A DNA stretch of 64,000 nucleotides. It comes from Acidobacteriota bacterium (lineage in GTDB: Bacteria; Acidobacteriota; Vicinamibacteria; Vicinamibacterales; JAKQTR01). Each line of letters begins with the position of its first letter. Positions within the stretch are counted from its first letter, which is position 1. The translations under genes and the position numbers were made by a program. Of this stretch, positions 28,256 to 37,711 are shown in pieces. The stretch spans positions 24,634 to 88,633 of the forward strand of contig JAPKZO010000037.1 of the NCBI GenBank assembly GCA_026393755.1. The letters run 5' to 3'. The notes below the pieces were generated by a model, which saw nothing but the letters and a program-made list of their open reading frames with translations, was not told where the DNA came from and searched no databases.

Positions 28256-29733
28256 GGAATCTCCTCGATCTCAGCGGGATCGTCGGCGGCCGGATCGTCG
28301 GGCGAAGCCGCGGAATCGCCCGAGCCATCGGTCTTTCGCCCCTGGACCATGTGCGCCAGGCCGTGAATCTCAATCAGCCGGTACAGCGTTCGCCGGCTGA
28401 TCCCGAGCAGCACGGCCGCTCGCGACTTGTTTCCGCCCGCCCGTTCGAGCGTTCGGACGACGTGCTCGCGCTCGACCGACACCAGCGACGGGTCATCGTC
28501 GGTGGCGGCAGCCGGAACTGGACGCTGGCCGGGTGCGGCCGCCGTCTCGGCCGGGCCGGGCGCGTGGTCCACCGTGATGCCGACCAGATCGCGATCGGTG
28601 ATCCACTCGCCGTCGGCCAGCATGCAGGCCCGCTCGACCGCGTGCCGCAGTTCACGGACATTGCCGTCCCACCGGGCCGATCTCAGCAGGCGCAGGGCTT
28701 CAGGCGTCAGGCCGGCGAGCGGCTTGCCGAAGCGCGCCATGAACTGCCGGACGAATGCCGAGGCCAGACTGGGAATGTCCTCGCGCCGCTCACGCAGAGG
28801 CGGCACTCGCACGTCGATCAGATTGAGTCGAAAGTAGAGATCCTGGCGAAAGCGGCCCGATGCGCAATCGGCCCGCAGATCGCGATTGGTCGCCGCCAGA
28901 ATACGGACGTTCACCCGCCGCGTGTCGAGGGAGCCCACGCGCTGCACCTCGCCGGTTTCGAGCACCCGCAGCAGCGCCGCCTGCACCGCGAGCGGCAATT
29001 CGCCGATCTCGTCGAGGAAGATCGTCCCGCCATCGGCGTGTTCGAATAATCCGACCTTGGCTTCGGCGGCACCGGTGAACGAGCCTCGCGCGTGGCCGAA
29101 CAGCTCGCTTTCGAACAGCGTCGGTACGATCGCCGAGCAGTTGACCGTCACCAGCCGGCGGCTGCTTCGCGGCCCAACCGCGTGGAACGCGCGTGCCACC
29201 AGTTCCTTGCCGGCGCCGGTCTCGCCCGTGATCAGCGCGATACCCGCATAGGGCGCCAGGCGCGTCACCAGATTGAACAAGTCCGTCATGGCCCGGCCGC
29301 GGCCGATCATGCCATGGAACTCGACGCCGTGGTCCTCGCCGCCTTCGAGGGCGGCCTCACGGCGGTGCGCTTCTTCACGAACCATCACGAACAGGCGCGT
29401 GAGGCGGTCGTAGTCGAACGGCTTGCTGAGGAAGTCAATCGCGCCAAGCTTGATGGCTTTGACGGCCGTGTCCACCGCGGCGTACCCCGTCATCAGGGCG
29501 ACCGCGCAGGCCGGCGCGACGTCGCGGATGACCCGCAGCACTTCGAGCCCGTTGATGTTCGGCATGCGGACATCGATCAGCGCCATGTCCGCCGTGTGAT
29601 GGCCGAGGTAGTCGAGCGCAGGCTGCCCCCCTTCACACCGGACCACGTCAAACCCCTGTTCGGCGGCAAACCGGCCGAGCATGTCGAGAATGGCGGGTTC
29701 GTCGTCAACGACGAGCAGGGTGGGGCGGGTCAT
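28252..29733 (-). CDS. NtrC-family sigma-54-dependent response regulator
   Basis: This 493-residue regulator has a receiver domain (Asp in ALIDVRMPN), a sigma-54 AAA+ domain with Walker A GETGAGKE, ELFGHARGSFTGA and Walker B GGTIFLDEIGELPL, and a C-terminal Fis-type helix-turn-helix (NKSRAAVLLGISRRTLYRLI). The sigma-54 contact loop reads GSFTGA rather than the common GAFTGA. That Ala-to-Ser change is known in some functional members. It overlaps the genes on both sides by 4 nt, so the kinase, this regulator and the HD-GYP protein are translationally coupled. Confidence 0.94.
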   Translation of the reverse strand: MTRPTLLVVDDEPAILDMLGRFAAEQGFDVVRCEGGQPALDYLGHHTADMALIDVRMPNINGLEVLRVIRDVAPACAVALMTGYAAVDTAVKAIKLGAIDFLSKPFDYDRLTRLFVMVREEAHRREAALEGGEDHGVEFHGMIGRGRAMTDLFNLVTRLAPYAGIALITGETGAGKELVARAFHAVGPRSSRRLVTVNCSAIVPTLFESELFGHARGSFTGAAEAKVGLFEHADGGTIFLDEIGELPLAVQAALLRVLETGEVQRVGSLDTRRVNVRILAATNRDLRADCASGRFRQDLYFRLNLIDVRVPPLRERREDIPSLASAFVRQFMARFGKPLAGLTPEALRLLRSARWDGNVRELRHAVERACMLADGEWITDRDLVGITVDHAPGPAETAAAPGQRPVPAAATDDDPSLVSVEREHVVRTLERAGGNKSRAAVLLGISRRTLYRLIEIHGLAHMVQGRKTDGSGDSAASPDDPAADDPAEIEEIP

Positions 29734-31421
29734 TGCTCCGAAGCCCCCAGCACCTCGCGGACCTTCTCAGCCAGTCCTTGCCACGTGTAGGGCTTCTGCA
29801 GGAAGTGCACTTCTCCATTGATCACGCCGCGGTCCGCGATCACGTCGGCGCTGTAGGCGGAGGTAAACAGGCACTTGAGGCCGGGCCGCAGGTCGTCCAC
29901 CCGCTGCTGGAGTGTTCGGCCGCTCATTTCCGGCATCACGACGTCGGTCAACAACAGGTGGATGTCGCCGGAGTAGTCTCGGAGCAGCTCGATCGCGCGG
30001 CTGGGGCTGGTGGTCGCCAGCACCCGATAGCCCAGACGTTCGAGCGTTCTCTTGCCAAGTTCGAGCAGCGTGGCCTCGTCCTCGACCAGCAGGACCGTCT
30101 CCCAGCCCATCACCGACTCGATCGACACGGGAGGCACCGCGTCGGCCGCCCCAGCCGATTCGTAGGCAGGCAGATAGACATGAAATGTCGTACCCTGGCC
30201 GGGCTCGCTCGAGAAATCGATGAACCCGAGATTCTGCTTCACGATGCCGTAGACCGTCGCCAGCCCAAGGCCTGTGCCACGTCCCTGGGCCTTGGTGGTG
30301 AAGAACGGCTCGAAGACCTTGGCCTGCGTATCTGCATCCATCCCGCACCCGTCGTCGCTCATTGCCAGCAGCACGTATCTGCCTGGAACCGAGCCCGGAT
30401 GCGTCCCGCAGTAGACATCATCCAGCACGGCGTTGCTCGACTCGATCGTCACTTTGCCGGTGCCCGCGATCGCGTCGCGCGCATTGGCCGACAGGTTGGC
30501 CAGAATCTGGTCGATCTGGGTCGGGTCCATCTTCAACGGCCACAGGTTCTCGCCCGGCTTCCAGACCAGGTCGATATCCTCGCCGAGCAGCCGTTCGACC
30601 AGCTTCAGCATGTTCCTGACGGTCTCGTTGATGTCGAGGATCCTGGGCTTGATAGCCTGCTTGCGGGCGAAGGCGAGCAACTGTCGGACCAGTTCGGCCG
30701 ACCGCCTGGCGGCCTTTGTGACCTCCTGGAGATCGGCATACAGCGGTCCCGCCGGATCGAGCTTCATCATCACCAGGTCCGCATACCCGCTGATGATGGC
30801 CAGCATATTGTTGAAGTCGTGGGCGACACCGCCGGCGAGCCGGCCGATCGACTCCATCTTCTGCGCCTGGCGGTACTGGGCCTCCAGCCTCGCCTTTTCG
30901 GCCTCAGTCTGCTTGCGGGCCGTAATGTCGTGGACGACTCCGGTGAAGTGGCGGCCTGCCGGTGTCGACCATTCCGACAGCGACAGTTCGACCGGAAATT
31001 CACTTCCGTCCTTGCGCCGGCCTTCCCACTCCGTCCGTGTGTTCAAGGGAGAAGAACTGGCCCCGCCCCGCCGGCGCTCGAAAGCCTCGAGGTGACGGCT
31101 TCGCAGCTGTTCAGGCACGAGCATGGTGACCGGCTGTCCCGTCGCTTCCTTCTTGCTGTAGCCGAACATCCGCTGCGCGGCCGGATTCCAGTCCTCGATG
31201 ATCCCGTCGCTGTCAGTTGTGATGACGGCGTCATTGGCCGACTCCATCACCGCACGGAAATGGGCGTCGCTCTCGCGCAGCGCCGATTCACTCTGCTTGC
31301 GATCCGCGATCTCGAGCAGCAGTCCCTGGTTTGCGGCTTCCAGCTGGCGTCTTGCGCCCATCGCGTCGTCAATCAGCTTCAACGCCGCGAGTCGAACGGC
31401 TTCAGATTCTTGTTTTGCCAT
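29730..31421 (-). CDS. PAS-domain hybrid histidine kinase (soluble)
   Basis: This 563-residue protein reads as a coiled coil, a PAS domain at about 55-170, HisKA with the phospho-His in [13 protein letters not shown], HATPase_c with DDGCGMD and [15 protein letters not shown], and a C-terminal receiver with Asp in [13 protein letters not shown]. No membrane helix is seen, so it probably senses a cytoplasmic cue. It overlaps the NtrC-type gene by 4 nt, and these two are likely cognate partners. Confidence 0.92.
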   Translation of the reverse strand: MAKQESEAVRLAALKLIDDAMGARRQLEAANQGLLLEIADRKQSESALRESDAHFRAVMESANDAVITTDSDGIIEDWNPAAQRMFGYSKKEATGQPVTMLVPEQLRSRHLEAFERRRGGASSSPLNTRTEWEGRRKDGSEFPVELSLSEWSTPAGRHFTGVVHDITARKQTEAEKARLEAQYRQAQKMESIGRLAGGVAHDFNNMLAIISGYADLVMMKLDPAGPLYADLQEVTKAARRSAELVRQLLAFARKQAIKPRILDINETVRNMLKLVERLLGEDIDLVWKPGENLWPLKMDPTQIDQILANLSANARDAIAGTGKVTIESSNAVLDDVYCGTHPGSVPGRYVLLAMSDDGCGMDADTQAKVFEPFFTTKAQGRGTGLGLATVYGIVKQNLGFIDFSSEPGQGTTFHVYLPAYESAGAADAVPPVSIESVMGWETVLLVEDEATLLELGKRTLERLGYRVLATTSPSRAIELLRDYSGDIHLLLTDVVMPEMSGRTLQQRVDDLRPGLKCLFTSAYSADVIADRGVINGEVHFLQKPYTWQGLAEKVREVLGASEQ

Positions 31422-31518
31422 GAGATCAACTGATCCATTCTATCGGAACGGGCTGCTAGGATGGTCGCCAGACCGCAACCCGATTCCGGCCCGCGCGCGT
31501 CCCTTCATCGCGGCGCTC

Positions 31519-34122
31519 CTAGGCCGACCCGGCGGGGGCAGATGCGTCAGGCCCCGTCGTGGCCTTGCTCAAGGCACGACGGAGCAGGTCAAGTGTATAA
31601 GGCTTCTGAATGACGCCGCACAGTCCCTTGTTGGCGAATCGTTCGGAGATGTCGGCCGTACTGTATCCGCTCGCCAGCACGACGCGCACGTCGGGGTTGA
31701 TCAGGCGCAACTGGTCGAAGACCTCGGCCCCGTCCATCTCCGGCATCGTCAGGTCGAGGATCACGACGTCGATGGCGCTGTGCTGCGTGCGGTACGTGGC
31801 TATCGCCTCAGAGCCGCCGGCCGCCGTCAGCACCGTGTATCCCAGCCGGCTGAGCATCCGCGAGCCGAGCGTGCGCAGCTGCTCCTCGTCGTCTACAAGC
31901 AGTACCGTGCCGCGCGTCTGGCCGTCAGCTCGCGGAGCCGCCGGGCCGTGGTCTGCGGCCCGAACCGCGTCCTGCCGCGCGCCAGCGGCTGGAGGGGCCG
32001 TCGAGTCGCCGGATCGGGCATCGTCTTGCGGCTTCGCGGCCGGAAAGAGGACCGTGAAGGTCGATCCCCGGCCCGGTGCGCTCTCGAACCTGATGACGCC
32101 CTTGTGGGCGCGAACGATGCCCAGCACGGCCGCGAGCCCCAGACCGCGGCCCGTGAACTTCGTCGTGAAGAACGGGTCGAAGATTCGCGACTGCGTCTCG
32201 GCATCCATCCCGCAGCCCGTGTCCTTGACCGTCAACTCGGCGTAGGTGCCTGGCGGGCGATCGTCGTGGACGACTGCGGTCTGCAGATCCGCCGCCGTGC
32301 ACCGGCACATTCGCGTGCTGACCGTGATCACGCCGGGCGTCTCGCTCATGGCCTCCGACGCGTTGACGATGAGGCTCAACACGATCTGCCGGATCTGGCT
32401 CGGGTCCGCATGAATCGCCGGGAGGTCGCGATTCAGCTGCAGGTCGAGTTGCGCCTTGCTCGAGATCGTCGTGCGCAGCAGATGCTGCATCCCATCCAGG
32501 ATCGGATTGAGGTTCAGGCGTTCCCGGGTAAACGACGCGGCGCCAGAATAGGCGAGCATCTGCTGGGACAATTCTGCGGCCCGACGTGCGGCCGTGCTGA
32601 TTTCATTGAGGCTCGATCGCGCGGCGGAAGTCGGACCGAGGGCGGTCAAGGCCAGATCCGCGTGCCCGAGCACCGCCGTGAGAATGTTGTTGAAGTCGTG
32701 CGCGATGCCCCCCGCCAGCACGCCGAGGCTCTCCACCTTCTGCGCTTGCTGGATTTGCTGCTCCAGTTGGCGCCGCTCGGATTCAGCCTGCCGCTGCTCG
32801 GTGATGTCGCGCACCACGCCCACCCCGTACCACCCGTCATGCAGACGAACGGACGACAACGACAGTTGGACGGCGACGTCCTGGCCGTCCTTCGTGCGGG
32901 CCTCCAGATCGAGCGTGCGACCCACGGCGACGCCCTGTCCGGTCTGCTGGAATACTGGAAACGCCGCGGAGAATGCCGGGCGATACTGCGGGGACACAAT
33001 CAGCTCGTGGATGTGGCGCCGGAGGGCTTCGTCACTCGAGTAGCCGAAGATGCGCTCGGCGGCCGGATTCCAATACGACACCCTGCCCTCCGGGTCCATC
33101 ATCAGGATGGCATCCTGGGCTGAATCGGTGATCGTGCGCAGGCGTGATTCGCTCTCGCGCAGGGCGTTCTTCACGTTCTCGATGTCATCACCGGTACCGC
33201 GGGCAATCCAGGCAGTGAAGACGACAATCAACCCGCAGACCACCAGCGCCGTGACCGAATCCCACAGCGCCGGATTCATCGTCCGGGTCTGCTCGAATAT
33301 GTTGTCCAGCCAGCCTTCCACGAAGACCAGCAAGAGAGCCCCTGGCAAGAACGCACGCAGCAGCCTTCCGCGCAGCGACCCCCCGCGCCAGTGGCGCAGG
33401 ACATGCAGCGTGGGCAGCGCCAGATTGATCTCGCCGATTCCCACCAACACAAAGGCGAGCGCGGTGGGCAAAGCCACTGGAATCGTGGCGCCGCCATACA
33501 AGAGCGGAGCGCCGTAGGCGTAGCCGACCACCACCACGACACTGATCGCTGTCGCCGTCAACCCCAGCAGGGCCGCGACGGTTCCAGCCATGCGCCACCG
33601 GTTGACCTCGACGAGAGCCAACAGCGCCGCACTCTCGAGGATCAGCAGCGCCGCCGTCAGCGGCGACATGCGGCCGATCGGGATCCCGCCGAACAACTCT
33701 CTGGTGCGGGCCAGTGTCCACTCGATACCAACCTCGAGGCCGGTCGTGAGCTTGATCAGGACGAGCACGCCGAGCAGCGCTGCCAGGCTCGCACCCGCGC
33801 GCGCCAGCATCCGGCCCGGACGGGGCCGAGGCCAGCGCGCAATAACGAAGAGCCCGCCGGCCAGACCGAGCAGGGCGATGGCGGAGGCGGGAGCCATCGG
33901 AATGACCCCGTCCCACTGCCATGCCAGCACCCGCGCGTTGAGCGCCCATCCCGCCAGCGCGACCACCGCGATGGCGCATGCAACGCCCGCACACCGCTCT
34001 GTCAGCCGGGGCACGAGGACGGAGGTCTCTCGATCGAAGCCGCCCATCAGCGGCTGGACGGGCGTCGTGTCCCGTTCAGGTGCTCCGGCGGCGTGCCGAT
34101 CGTTCGAGTCGCTTCGGCTCAT
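31519..34122 (-). CDS. Membrane-bound PAS hybrid histidine kinase
   Basis: This 867-residue protein has about eight hydrophobic segments in the first 310 residues. PAS follows at about 330-450, HisKA with GGIAHDFNNILTA, HATPase_c with DTGCGMD and GRGLGLAAVLGIV, an Ala/Pro-rich linker, and a C-terminal receiver (Asp in DVVILDLTMPEMDG). The N-terminal part resembles MASE-type membrane sensor regions, though no specific family is certain. It lies 97 nt upstream of the soluble hybrid kinase on the same strand and is the first gene of the signalling cluster. Confidence 0.9.
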   Translation of the reverse strand: MSRSDSNDRHAAGAPERDTTPVQPLMGGFDRETSVLVPRLTERCAGVACAIAVVALAGWALNARVLAWQWDGVIPMAPASAIALLGLAGGLFVIARWPRPRPGRMLARAGASLAALLGVLVLIKLTTGLEVGIEWTLARTRELFGGIPIGRMSPLTAALLILESAALLALVEVNRWRMAGTVAALLGLTATAISVVVVVGYAYGAPLLYGGATIPVALPTALAFVLVGIGEINLALPTLHVLRHWRGGSLRGRLLRAFLPGALLLVFVEGWLDNIFEQTRTMNPALWDSVTALVVCGLIVVFTAWIARGTGDDIENVKNALRESESRLRTITDSAQDAILMMDPEGRVSYWNPAAERIFGYSSDEALRRHIHELIVSPQYRPAFSAAFPVFQQTGQGVAVGRTLDLEARTKDGQDVAVQLSLSSVRLHDGWYGVGVVRDITEQRQAESERRQLEQQIQQAQKVESLGVLAGGIAHDFNNILTAVLGHADLALTALGPTSAARSSLNEISTAARRAAELSQQMLAYSGAASFTRERLNLNPILDGMQHLLRTTISSKAQLDLQLNRDLPAIHADPSQIRQIVLSLIVNASEAMSETPGVITVSTRMCRCTAADLQTAVVHDDRPPGTYAELTVKDTGCGMDAETQSRIFDPFFTTKFTGRGLGLAAVLGIVRAHKGVIRFESAPGRGSTFTVLFPAAKPQDDARSGDSTAPPAAGARQDAVRAADHGPAAPRADGQTRGTVLLVDDEEQLRTLGSRMLSRLGYTVLTAAGGSEAIATYRTQHSAIDVVILDLTMPEMDGAEVFDQLRLINPDVRVVLASGYSTADISERFANKGLCGVIQKPYTLDLLRRALSKATTGPDASAPAGSA

Positions 34123-34428
34123 CGCGTCAATTCCTGCGTATCACTCGAGCGTTCGGCGGCGTCCGCAGGGGGCAACGCGGATGCCTGTGATGACGAAACG
34201 TACCACATCAATATCAGGGACGACCCGGCCCCCGGATCGGACGCAGAGGGGAATGGCCCCTCATGATGGACGCCGCAAGGGGCCGGCGAATCCGAGGACG
34301 GGGACAGTTTACACCGGCTACCCGATTGCCTTCCCAGGGAACTGCCCGAGTCCGAACTGGGAGACTCCCACAACCCTTCGAGATGCCGTCGCGTCCTTCC
34401 AGCGGCCTTCCGTGTATGATTTCCAGCT
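34123..34428. other. Divergent intergenic region (no gene)
   Basis: This 306-bp stretch separates the divergent hybrid-kinase and amidase genes and should hold both promoters, but no convincing -35/-10 pair stands out. It contains GGGGACAGTTTACAC at about 34300, a word often seen near REP/transposase remnants. No open frame here looks like a gene. Confidence 0.5.
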
Positions 34429-36036
34429 ATGCGCATCACCACGCTGACGCTGGCCGCCGTCTCGTTGATTGTGGCAACGACCGCTCCACTCTGGTCCCAG
34501 GCGCCAGCCGCGAGGCCGATGCAGGCTTCGGCGGCGCGGCCGGCCCAGACGTCCTTTCACGTCGAGGAGGCCAGCATTGCCGACATTCACGCGGCGATGA
34601 AGGCCGGCCGGCTCACATGCCGCGCGCTCGTGCAGGCGTATCTGCGGCGCATCGAGGCTTTTGACAAGACCGGCCCCGCCATCAACGCGATCGTCGTCAT
34701 CAATCCTGACGCGCTTGCGCAGGCCGACCAGCTCGACACGCGCTTCGCGCAGGGCGGCTTCGTGGGGCCGCTCCACTGCGTGCCGGCGATCGTCAAGGAC
34801 AACTTCGAGACCATCGGCTTGCAGAGTGCCAACGGATCGCTGTCCCTGAAGGGATTCGTGTCGGCGAAGGACGCGTTCCTGGTGAAGCGGATCAAGGATG
34901 CCGGTGCGATCGTGCTTGCCAAGTCGAACATGGCCGAGTGGGCCTTCACGCCGTACGAGACAGTGAGCTCAATTCTCCCCGGCTACACCAGGAACCCGTA
35001 CGCGCTCGACCGCGTCACCGCCGGATCGAGCGGCGGCTCCGCGGCCGCCGTCGCGGCCAGTTTCGGCGCCGTCGGGCTGGGCAGCGACACCGGCAATTCG
35101 ATTCGTGGGCCGTCTTCGCACCAGGCCCTGGTGGGGATTCGATCGACCATGGGCCTGACCAGCCGCGCGGGGGTGATGCCGCTCAACCTGCTGGCCGATA
35201 TTGCCGGACCCATAGCCCGCACCGTTCAAGACGCGGCCGCCGTGTTCCAGGTGGTCGTCGGCGAGGATTCGGACGATCCGGCGACTGCCGCATCGCACGG
35301 CCGGGCTCCGGAGGACTATGCGAAGGCTCTCGTCCGCGACGGCCTTCGTGGTGCGCGCATCGGCGTGCTTCGACAGGCATACGAACGTGAGACGACCGAT
35401 CCCGAGATCGTGGCGATCTTCATGAAGGCGCTCGACGACATGCGGCGCGCTGGCGCCGTGATCGTAGACCCTGCGCCGGTTGAGGGTCTCGACGGAATTC
35501 GACGGCCGCCAGGGATGGCGTCCTGCATGGGATTCAAGTACGACATCAACCGGTACCTCGCGTCACACGGCGACCGTGTGCCGGTGAAGAGCCTGGCCGA
35601 CGTCATCAAGTCGCGGCGTTTTCATCCCACCGTGCAGCGCAGGCTCGAGCAGGCGGAGGCGGGGCCGGAGAATGGCCCGGCGACGCCCGAGTGCAAGGCT
35701 GAGTTTGCATACCGGGATCAGGTGCGTTCCGCAGTCACGAAGACGATGGACGCGCTCAAGATCGACGCGTATGTGTATCCCACGTGGAGCAATCCGCCGC
35801 GGCTCATCGGCGACCTGAACACGCCGCATGGGGACAACAGCCAGTTCTTTTCGCCGACGACCGGGTTTCCGTCCGTGCAGGTGCCAATGGGTTTCACGCG
35901 CGGCGGCACGTTGCCGGCTGGCCTGACGTATTTCGGGCGCGCGTGGTCAGAAGCGACGTTGATCAGGCTGGCCTACGCGTACGAGCAGGCGACGCATCAG
36001 CGCCGGCCGCCGCCAACAACGCCGGCGCTTCGATAA
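34429..36036 (+). CDS. Secreted amidase (amidase signature family)
   Basis: This 535-residue protein starts with a signal peptide (MRITTLTLAAVSLIVATTAPLWSQ). The Ser-cisSer-Lys triad is present: Lys in VPAIVKDNFE near 123, cis-Ser in AGSSGGSAAAVAA near 199, and the nucleophile in LGSDTGNSIRGPSSH near 223. Family members hydrolyse amide bonds of many small substrates; the signal peptide puts this one outside the cytoplasm. The substrate is not predictable. The ribosome site is weak. Confidence 0.92.
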   Translation: MRITTLTLAAVSLIVATTAPLWSQAPAARPMQASAARPAQTSFHVEEASIADIHAAMKAGRLTCRALVQAYLRRIEAFDKTGPAINAIVVINPDALAQADQLDTRFAQGGFVGPLHCVPAIVKDNFETIGLQSANGSLSLKGFVSAKDAFLVKRIKDAGAIVLAKSNMAEWAFTPYETVSSILPGYTRNPYALDRVTAGSSGGSAAAVAASFGAVGLGSDTGNSIRGPSSHQALVGIRSTMGLTSRAGVMPLNLLADIAGPIARTVQDAAAVFQVVVGEDSDDPATAASHGRAPEDYAKALVRDGLRGARIGVLRQAYERETTDPEIVAIFMKALDDMRRAGAVIVDPAPVEGLDGIRRPPGMASCMGFKYDINRYLASHGDRVPVKSLADVIKSRRFHPTVQRRLEQAEAGPENGPATPECKAEFAYRDQVRSAVTKTMDALKIDAYVYPTWSNPPRLIGDLNTPHGDNSQFFSPTTGFPSVQVPMGFTRGGTLPAGLTYFGRAWSEATLIRLAYAYEQATHQRRPPPTTPALR

Positions 36037-36101
36037 CCACTCCCGGAGTGTTTGTGCCAACGCGAGAATCGTGCCATGTAACAATCACTCCGGGAGTGGC
36101 T
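36035..36101. repeat. Inverted pair of the dispersed 19-bp palindromic repeat
   Basis: Two diverged copies of the repeat found around the SRP RNA lie at 36035-36053 and 36083-36101, in the gap between amidase and M28 peptidase genes. CCACTCCCGGAGTG (36037-36050) is a perfect reverse complement of 36086-36099, so the pair can form a 14-bp stem. Confidence 0.8.
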
Positions 36102-36140
36102 GTCATATGGGCTAGACTTTCTGGTCTCTGGAGGGCAGCG

Positions 36141-37409
36141 ATGACACTTAAGTCCGTAATGTATTCAGCGGCCGTACTGGTGGCCGCCTCCGTGCTATCG
36201 GCGTCCGCGCAATCGCAAGCGCAACCTCAGCCGCGACCCCAGGCACCGGTGGTGGGCCAGTCGGCGCCAGCCGACGATCCCGTTCGAACGTTGGTGAGCC
36301 GGCTCGACCTGGAGAAGTACAAGGCCACCATCAAGGGATTGACGCAGTTTGGCGATCGGCGGCAGGGCACCGATCGCAACCGGGCCGCGATCAACTGGAT
36401 CGAAGCCCAGCTCAAGAGCTACGGGTGTGCGAACACGGAGCGGATCAAGTACGAGTATCAGCCTCCGCAGCGGGCCGCCGCGAGCGGTGGTGTCGCGCCG
36501 GCTGGTGGCAGAGCAGGCGCTCCGGCGGCGCAGGGCCGAGGCGGGCGTGGCGGCGGCAACCCGCCGAAGGGGAACCGCGGGCCGACCGGCGTGAACAACG
36601 ATCCGATGAAGCAGCCTGATGTGAAGGTCCGCGAGCTGGACATGCAGCCGACGACGCCGGGCGCGCGCGAAGACGTCTACTGCACGAAGATCGGCACGAG
36701 CCATCCGGACGAGATGTACATCATCGGCGGCCACATGGACGGTCTGGGCTATGCCGAAGCGGCCAACGACAATGGATCGGGGACGGCGCTCGTCATGGAG
36801 CTGGCGCGCATTTTCAGCGCGCCGAACGTCCAGACCGAGCGATCGATCCGGTTCGTTCTGTGGAATAACGAAGAGACCGGCCTCAACGGCGCCCGCGCCT
36901 ATGTGGACCAGCGCCGCGAGCTGCAGGGTAAGGAAGACCCGCCCGGATCGGGCAAGTACCCGGAGCCGAAGTGGCTGGGCATGCTCCAGCACGACATGAT
37001 GCTCTATGACCACGGCATGCCGCGCGCTGACGGCACACTCAGCCCCGAGCAGCGGCCCGAAGCGGATGTGAACGTGGAGTTTGCGGGAACTGCGAAGATG
37101 GCGGCCGAGGCGCAGACGCTCGCGTGGCTGCTGCGCGCCGCCAACGACCGCTACGCGACCGATTATCCTGTGACCGTCGGCAACCGCATGTCCAACACCG
37201 ATTCAGCGGCGTTCCAGGACTATACGGCGGCGGTGAGTCTGCGCGAGCTAGAGCGCGGGTCGCAGGTCGGGTCCGGATGGGATCCCCTCTGGCACCAGCC
37301 GCTGGACATGTACGCGAATCTCACCGACAAGGACTTCCGCCTCGGCCTCAACGCGGCGCAGACCACGCTTGCGGCTGTCGCGCAACTGGCTGGGGCGAAG
37401 CTGAAATAG
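36141..37409 (+). CDS. Secreted M28-family zinc aminopeptidase
   Basis: Starting at 36141 after GGAGGG, the protein has 422 residues and a signal peptide (MTLKSVMYSAAVLVAASVLSASAQ). The two-zinc site of M28 is complete: His in IIGGHMDGL near 198, Asp in AANDNGSGTA near 210, the catalytic Glu pair in WNNEETGLNGA near 244, Asp in LQHDMML near 286 and the last His in PLWHQPLD near 384. A Gly/Arg/Ala-rich insert lies at about 114-155, like the inserts in the M14 protein. It likely trims peptides in the periplasm or outside. Confidence 0.93.
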   Translation: MTLKSVMYSAAVLVAASVLSASAQSQAQPQPRPQAPVVGQSAPADDPVRTLVSRLDLEKYKATIKGLTQFGDRRQGTDRNRAAINWIEAQLKSYGCANTERIKYEYQPPQRAAASGGVAPAGGRAGAPAAQGRGGRGGGNPPKGNRGPTGVNNDPMKQPDVKVRELDMQPTTPGAREDVYCTKIGTSHPDEMYIIGGHMDGLGYAEAANDNGSGTALVMELARIFSAPNVQTERSIRFVLWNNEETGLNGARAYVDQRRELQGKEDPPGSGKYPEPKWLGMLQHDMMLYDHGMPRADGTLSPEQRPEADVNVEFAGTAKMAAEAQTLAWLLRAANDRYATDYPVTVGNRMSNTDSAAFQDYTAAVSLRELERGSQVGSGWDPLWHQPLDMYANLTDKDFRLGLNAAQTTLAAVAQLAGAKLK

Positions 37410-37636
37410 CACCCGGCGGCATGAAGCGATCGCCTCTGTTCATTCTGGTGGAGGCCGGGTCTTCAAGGAGCACGCGGAAGCCTGAGGCGGTCCTGCCGAC
37501 GCGTTATCATCCGCGTGCGTCGTCGGGTGCGTCGGGTGCGTCGGGTGTGGGGGTCTCGTCGACGCGCTGGTCACGTCATGGGTGACCGGCGTGTTTGACC
37601 CATCCCCGCCGATTCGCTAAAATTGACAGTTCGTAT

Positions 37637-37711
37637 TCCTCAGTAGCTCAACGGTAGAGCATCCGGCTGTTAACCGGAGGGTTGTAAGTTCGAATCTTAC
37701 CTGAGGAGCCA
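37637..37711 (+). tRNA. tRNA-Asn (GTT)
   Basis: The acceptor stem TCCTCAG/CTGAGGA closes the molecule. The anticodon loop CTGTTAA carries GTT, and the T arm is GTAAG-TTCGAAT-CTTAC. G is the discriminator base and CCA is encoded (37709-37711). The gene is the integration site of the island: the integrase coding region ends inside it on the other strand. Confidence 0.97.

Noticed and set aside
31449..31460. Second copy of the 1548 palindrome
   Set aside because: Only 12 bp of one arm match and the other arm is missing.
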